Origin: JBGVSA01 sp041807905
Lineage (GTDB): Bacteria > Pseudomonadota > Gammaproteobacteria > Burkholderiales > Rhodocyclaceae
Length of the DNA stretch: 25,570 nucleotides
Direction: 5' to 3'
Assembly (NCBI RefSeq): GCF_041807905.1
Contig: NZ_JBGVSA010000038.1
Location: 1-25,570, forward strand
In this document: positions 21,827 to 25,570 of the stretch, piece after piece
Layout of the letters: every line of letters begins with the position of its first letter
Numbering within the stretch: position 1 is the stretch's first letter
Position numbers and translations under genes: made by a program
Notes under the pieces: generated by a model
The model's database searches: none
What the model was told of the DNA's origin: nothing
The model's input: the letters and a program-made list of their open reading frames with translations, nothing else

Positions 21827-22465
21827 ATGAGAGCCGACTTGACTGCAGCCATGCACTTCTTTTCTAAGGCTTGCAGCTATATGGAGCAAGCTGGACTGTC
21901 AGATGAAGTAGTCTGGCAGCGCGAAGCGGACTTCACTGAATTCACCGAAAGCGACCTGCTGCGAGAACATGCTTGGGTAGCGCTGTGTTCCGGCTTTCGA
22001 GAGTCTGCGGTCCGCCGGGTCTTCGACTACGTTTCGCTTTGCTTCTGCGATTGGGAGTCCGCTGAGGCCATAGTCTCGGCCGGCGAGATTTGTTGTACTA
22101 CAGCTGCTTTGGCATTCGCCAACCGGATCAAATTGCAGGGCATTTTTTCCACTGCAAAGCACATCAACAACGTCGGTTTCCACGAGTTCAAGCAGTCGGT
22201 GCAGCCTGACCCGATCAACCGACTCCAAGCGCTGCCGTTCATTGGGCCCGTTACCAGTTGGCATCTCGCAAAGAATCTTGGCCTCGATGTTGCGAAGCCT
22301 GATCGCCACTTGGTGCGTGTGTCTGAGCGCCTTGGGTTTCGCAGCGCCGACGACCTCTGTCGGGAGCTTGCTGCTACCACCGGCGAGCAAGCAAAGGTGG
22401 TCGACCTCATCGTCTGGCGCTATATCGCCGACAACCCTCAGCAATTGCAGGATTCGTTTGCGTGA
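21827..22465 (+). CDS. OGG-like HhH-GPD protein of type IV CBASS
   Basis: A 212-residue protein of the HhH-GPD DNA glycosylase fold, last gene of the operon. The helix-hairpin-helix is LQALPFIGPVTSWHLAKNLG (133-152), followed by KPDRHLVRVSERLGF (157-171), where D159 matches the catalytic Asp of the VDTHV motif in OGG-type enzymes. The lysine that gives OGG1 its lyase activity (in GVGTK) is replaced; the aligned residue is Val142. The protein may therefore be a monofunctional glycosylase or only a base-binding protein. Together with the QueC- and TGT-like genes it defines type IV CBASS (I recall the label Cap11, not certain). Its substrate, possibly a deazaguanine-linked molecule, is not known to me. 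Confidence 0.8.
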   Translation: MRADLTAAMHFFSKACSYMEQAGLSDEVVWQREADFTEFTESDLLREHAWVALCSGFRESAVRRVFDYVSLCFCDWESAEAIVSAGEICCTTAALAFANRIKLQGIFSTAKHINNVGFHEFKQSVQPDPINRLQALPFIGPVTSWHLAKNLGLDVAKPDRHLVRVSERLGFRSADDLCRELAATTGEQAKVVDLIVWRYIADNPQQLQDSFA

Positions 22466-22940
22466 CTATTGCTCCGGCGGGCAACTGGCGAGCGCCGGAC
22501 GAAGCGCCTCTGGCCTAATGAGTGACCAGATAGCGGTAAGCAGCAGCCGGGCTGCTTCTGTGGCGGAGAGCCGCTCCCACCGCACTATTGCGTTTGTACC
22601 GGGGGGCTGAGCGGCTGCAACGGGTTGGAAGCGGCCATCAGTTCTCAACACCGCGACAGGCCGTTTTGGCCAAGGAGCGAGCGCTGGAGGGACTATGCCA
22701 AATGGCTTATCATCCGCCGGGGCGGACGGTCAACCTGCGTGTCATGAACGACCGCTGCAGCGGGAGCAGTCAGCCGACAGGATTTCGGGTATAGCCGATT
22801 CGGCTAGCACCGCCCGACTGGAGCAAGGCGATCAGGTGTCGCAGTCCAGAAAAATTGATGAAATCTTTGTAGTCGGCGCGTTGGATTCCGCGGGTCGTTC
22901 CTCCAGAATCTTTGCTAGTTGCAACTTGCTAGGCGCTACG
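22466..22940. other. Gap between CBASS operon and RloC-like gene
   Basis: About 475 bases. The frame of the downstream ATPase is open through 22695-22940, but its codons there are not protein-like and the conserved start is at 22941. A small stem AGCAGC/GCTGCT near 22541-22556 follows the operon. The stretch looks like a recombined junction. It should carry the RloC-like gene's promoter, but I could not settle on boxes. Confidence 0.4.
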
Positions 22941-25346
22941 ATGATCGAGAAGCTGGATATTGCAAACTTCGGGTCGTTTGACGGTTTTCAATGGGATACC
23001 AATGTCCGTGAGCCGCAGGGGGCGGTTGGGAGGTTCCAGAAGCTCAATATCATCTACGGACGCAATTACTCGGGAAAAACGACGCTCTCCCGCATCCTTC
23101 GTTCGTTCGAAGTAGGCCAGATTCCCGCCCGGTACGACAACCCGTCGTTCCAAATCAAGACAGCCAACGGACAATGGACGCAAGCGCAACTGAGCGTGCA
23201 AGGACCGCCAATTCGTGTCTACAACAAGGATTTCGTAGAGGCGAACCTCGCATTTCTCCGCGACGACCAAGGTCACATTCAGCCGTTCGCGGTACTTGGT
23301 GCCCAGAACAAAGAGGTCGAGCAAGAGATTGAGAAGGTAAGGGCTCTACTGGGAAGCAAGGATTCGGATACCGGGCTACGAGGTGCCTTCTTCAAGAAGC
23401 AGACTGAAGAGGCCAACGCCAGGACAGTTGTTGCCCAGAAGACTGAAGCCTTAAACAAGAAATTGTTCGAAAAGGCCAATGGCAAACCCGGAGGCATCAA
23501 GCACAACACGCTGTACAACAATCCCTACTACGACGTCCGTAACCTGAATGCAGACATCGCGCGAGTCCAGTCTCACAAGATCGCGGCGCTGGATGAGGCG
23601 ACACGGGTTGAGAGTATTGCCCGACTCACGGAGAAGCCGCTCAAGGACATTGGCCCGCTTGCAACGTTCACATCAAGCCTCTCGGCATTGAATCAGCGGG
23701 CCGTGGCGATTGCAGCCGAGAAGATCCAGCCGAGCGCGCCGCTTCAAGACCTCCTCGCCTCTGCCGTGCTGGCGAACTGGGTCAGGGACGGCCGGTCGTT
23801 GCATGTGAACCGTGACTGCTGTGCGTTTTGCCGGCAGCCTTTACCCGCCGACTTGACAGAGACGCTGGACAAACACTTCAGTGAGGAATCAGAAAAACTG
23901 CAGGATAGGATTCAACGATTCCTGCAGGATTGCGAATCCGAGCGGGCTCGGGTCCGCAGCCTGACTCTGCCTGAACAAGGTCGGTTTTATTCGTCATTCC
24001 ATGCGAAGCGTGACGAGGCCGAGGAGAGGCTTGACAGTGCAAAAAAAGCTTACGAACGAGCACTTGATGCGCTAGCTAAGGTAGCACGCGAGCGATCGGA
24101 GAATATCTTCTCTGCACACGAGCTTACCGAGGCCGTTCCTGACTCTGATTCGGGAATCGAGGCGGCACTGAATGAAGGAAATGAGCTCATCCGTCTGAGC
24201 AACGAGCACACCATCCAAATCGGCGCGAACCAGAAGCAACTGAGAGATGAGTTGCGCCTTAGCGAGGTGGCCGCGTTCATGACGGCAATCGGATTGGATG
24301 AAGCCAAGGCGGACATTGACCAACACCAGCGGAAGTTCGAGGCGCTCACCAAGGAGCGCGAGGCATTGGAAGTCGAAGGCAAGAAGCTGCGCGTCACGTT
24401 GGAGGCCCTGCAAGCGCAGCTACGCGATGAGAAGCGCGGCGCCGAGCGCGTCAACGGTTACCTAAATCACTCACTGGGCGGCACAAGCCTGCGTCTGCTG
24501 GCTGAGGAGGAGGAAGGCAAGGCGACCTACCGGTTTCGCATCATGCGAGGCGAGCAGGAAGCGTTCAACTTGAGCGAGGGCGAGTGCAGCCTAGTTGCCT
24601 TTTGCTACTACCTGGCGCGATTGGACGATGTCCAGACGCATGGGACGAAGCCCATTATTTACATCGACGATCCCATTTCGAGCCTGGACAGCAATCACAT
24701 CTTCTTCATCTTCAGCCTCATTGAGTCCTTCATCGCAAGGCCGCTCGTCGGCAGCGATGGGACTGATCTTAAGGATGCCGCGGGCAAACCTGTCCATCGT
24801 TATGAGCAGCTCTTCATCTCCACGCACAACCTTGACTTCCTGAAGTACCTCAAAAGACTAACGCCCCCCGAGCAGGTGGGAAAGTTCTTGATCAGCCGCA
24901 CAGCGACGTCGAGCTCCATCTCGATCATGCCTAGGTATCTCAAATCCTACATCACCGAGCTCAACTATCTATTCGCTGAGATTCACACCTGCACAGACGA
25001 CGCTAACTCTGCCGCTAGCTATCACAGCTTCTACAACTTCGGAAACAATCTCAGGAAATTCTTAGAAGCGTTCTTGTTCTTCAAGTACCCGAGCGCAACC
25101 GTGACCAACGACAAGCGGCTGCGGCTCTTTTTCGGACACGACACGAGCGCGGTTGCCTTCGTGACCCGGCTGACCAACGAGCATTCCCATCTGGAAGAGT
25201 TTGTAGACCGAGGAATGGTTCCGATCGACTGCGCCGAAATTGCCCGAACCGCAAAGTTTGTGCTGGCAGCAATGAAGGCAAAGGACCTCGACCAGTACCA
25301 ACACTTCCTAAGCAGCATTAATGCGGCGGACCCCCTACCCGCGTGA
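22941..25346 (+). CDS. RloC/PrrC-like AAA_13 ATPase, probable anticodon nuclease
   Basis: ATG 22941 gives 801 residues and starts at the family's usual MIEKLDIANFGSF. ABC/SMC-type ATPase: Walker A GRNYSGKTT (40-48), signature FNLSEGE (542-548), Walker B IIYIDDPISSLD (572-583) and switch His ISTHN (H629). Between the halves are long coiled coils broken by DCCAFCRQPL (292-301), a CxxC zinc-hook type motif as in RloC. The C-terminus has R705-x3-E709 (NLRKFLEAF) and NEHSHLEEF (H748/H750), resembling the Arg-Glu-His set of PrrC-type anticodon nucleases. RloC cuts tRNA upon DNA damage or phage attack. No hsd genes adjoin it, unlike PrrC. The ATPase is certain; nuclease activity is a reasoned guess. 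Confidence 0.8.
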   Translation: MIEKLDIANFGSFDGFQWDTNVREPQGAVGRFQKLNIIYGRNYSGKTTLSRILRSFEVGQIPARYDNPSFQIKTANGQWTQAQLSVQGPPIRVYNKDFVEANLAFLRDDQGHIQPFAVLGAQNKEVEQEIEKVRALLGSKDSDTGLRGAFFKKQTEEANARTVVAQKTEALNKKLFEKANGKPGGIKHNTLYNNPYYDVRNLNADIARVQSHKIAALDEATRVESIARLTEKPLKDIGPLATFTSSLSALNQRAVAIAAEKIQPSAPLQDLLASAVLANWVRDGRSLHVNRDCCAFCRQPLPADLTETLDKHFSEESEKLQDRIQRFLQDCESERARVRSLTLPEQGRFYSSFHAKRDEAEERLDSAKKAYERALDALAKVARERSENIFSAHELTEAVPDSDSGIEAALNEGNELIRLSNEHTIQIGANQKQLRDELRLSEVAAFMTAIGLDEAKADIDQHQRKFEALTKEREALEVEGKKLRVTLEALQAQLRDEKRGAERVNGYLNHSLGGTSLRLLAEEEEGKATYRFRIMRGEQEAFNLSEGECSLVAFCYYLARLDDVQTHGTKPIIYIDDPISSLDSNHIFFIFSLIESFIARPLVGSDGTDLKDAAGKPVHRYEQLFISTHNLDFLKYLKRLTPPEQVGKFLISRTATSSSISIMPRYLKSYITELNYLFAEIHTCTDDANSAASYHSFYNFGNNLRKFLEAFLFFKYPSATVTNDKRLRLFFGHDTSAVAFVTRLTNEHSHLEEFVDRGMVPIDCAEIARTAKFVLAAMKAKDLDQYQHFLSSINAADPLPA

Positions 25347-25416
25347 TGGACACTGCGGTCACGGTGGTTCGAGTGACGCTATCCGTGGCGTTCAGCAAAG
25401 TGTAGGTAGACGGCTG

Positions 25417-25570
25417 TGTATTGACCCAGCGAAATCTGCTCAGGTTATGCGGCTAATGCAAATGCTTCAGCCGGGGTCTTCATTCCCAGCGCTTGGTGTG
25501 GACGCTGGTGGTTGTAAAAACGTATCCAGTCGCCGATCACGCGGCTGGCATGCTGAATGGTCTCGAAACG
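25417..25570 (-). mobile_element. IS3-family insertion sequence, 3' part only
   Basis: The element's outer end is at about 25417, where TGTATTGACCCAG begins (an IS3-type end starting TG). The body runs right, out of the window. It is inserted 70 bases after the RloC-like gene. The target duplication cannot be seen because the other end is outside. An outer start at 25415 (TGTGTATTG) is also possible. Confidence 0.7.
25445..25570 (-). CDS. IS3-family transposase (rve/DDE), C-terminal 41 residues
   Basis: The leftward frame from the window edge reads RFETIQHASRVIGDWIRFYN, then HQRPHQALGMKTPAEAFALA and A, with TAA at 25445-25447. YNHQRPHQALG-x-K-TP is the diagnostic C-terminus of IS3-family OrfB integrase-type transposases, which cut and join the IS ends and carry a DDE catalytic core, outside the window here. 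The stop lies 28 bases inside the element's end. Whether the element is intact cannot be judged. Confidence 0.9.
   Translation of the reverse strand, partial: RFETIQHASRVIGDWIRFYNHQRPHQALGMKTPAEAFALAA

Noticed and set aside
22695..22940. 82-codon N-terminal extension of the RloC-like protein
   Set aside because: Residues are low in structure-like content and the known family opening (MIEKLDIANFGSF) begins at 22941.

Overview
The window looks like accessory DNA from a beta- or gammaproteobacterial chromosome. I lean towards Burkholderiales, with low certainty: the base composition is moderately GC-rich, there are LTAC-lipobox lipoproteins with poly-serine linkers, a P4-type integrase remnant, an AlpA/P2-gpA-type replication pair and an IS3-family transposase. 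No rRNA, tRNA or CRISPR array was seen.

Layout. Bases 1-4530 hold envelope and secreted proteins: the signal peptide of a leftward gene cut by the window edge, two poly-Ser lipoproteins, a small membrane protein, a frameshifted DUF2059-like gene and an XRE-type regulator. Bases 4548-5571 hold an Abi_2 (AbiD/AbiF-type, HEPN) gene. It is preceded by its own promoter and a compact three-way-junction RNA with UUCG and GAAA tetraloops, which looks like a toxin plus non-coding-RNA unit. Bases 5696-13059 are a run of rightward orphan genes: small membrane proteins, an HNH nuclease, ankyrin lipoproteins and hypothetical proteins. One contains a solo IS3-type end and one has a split signal peptide. 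Bases 13265-18384 look like a decayed integrative element: an RGRP-type small protein, the C-terminal part of a tyrosine integrase, a DUF937-OmpA protein, a P2 gpA-type HUH replication protein and an AlpA-like regulator with a decayed second copy of its 3' end.

Bases 18696-22465 carry the main system, a tightly packed five-gene operon. In order it encodes a QueC-like protein, a TGT-like protein, a CD-NTase, a 2TM SLATT effector and an OGG-like HhH glycosylase. This is the gene content of a type IV CBASS anti-phage system. The CD-NTase begins Met-Gly-Gly, which fits the idea that the QueC-like enzyme attaches a 7-deazaguanine to its N-terminal glycine. Both ancillary base-handling proteins have lost residues that their housekeeping relatives need: the TGT zinc ligands and the OGG catalytic lysine.

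Bases 22941-25346 encode an AAA_13 ABC-type ATPase with a CxxC hook and a C-terminal R-x3-E...H set, resembling the RloC/PrrC anticodon nucleases. The window ends inside a leftward IS3-family transposase. The right part is therefore a defence island (Abi_2 + RNA, CBASS IV, RloC-like) interleaved with mobile-element debris.
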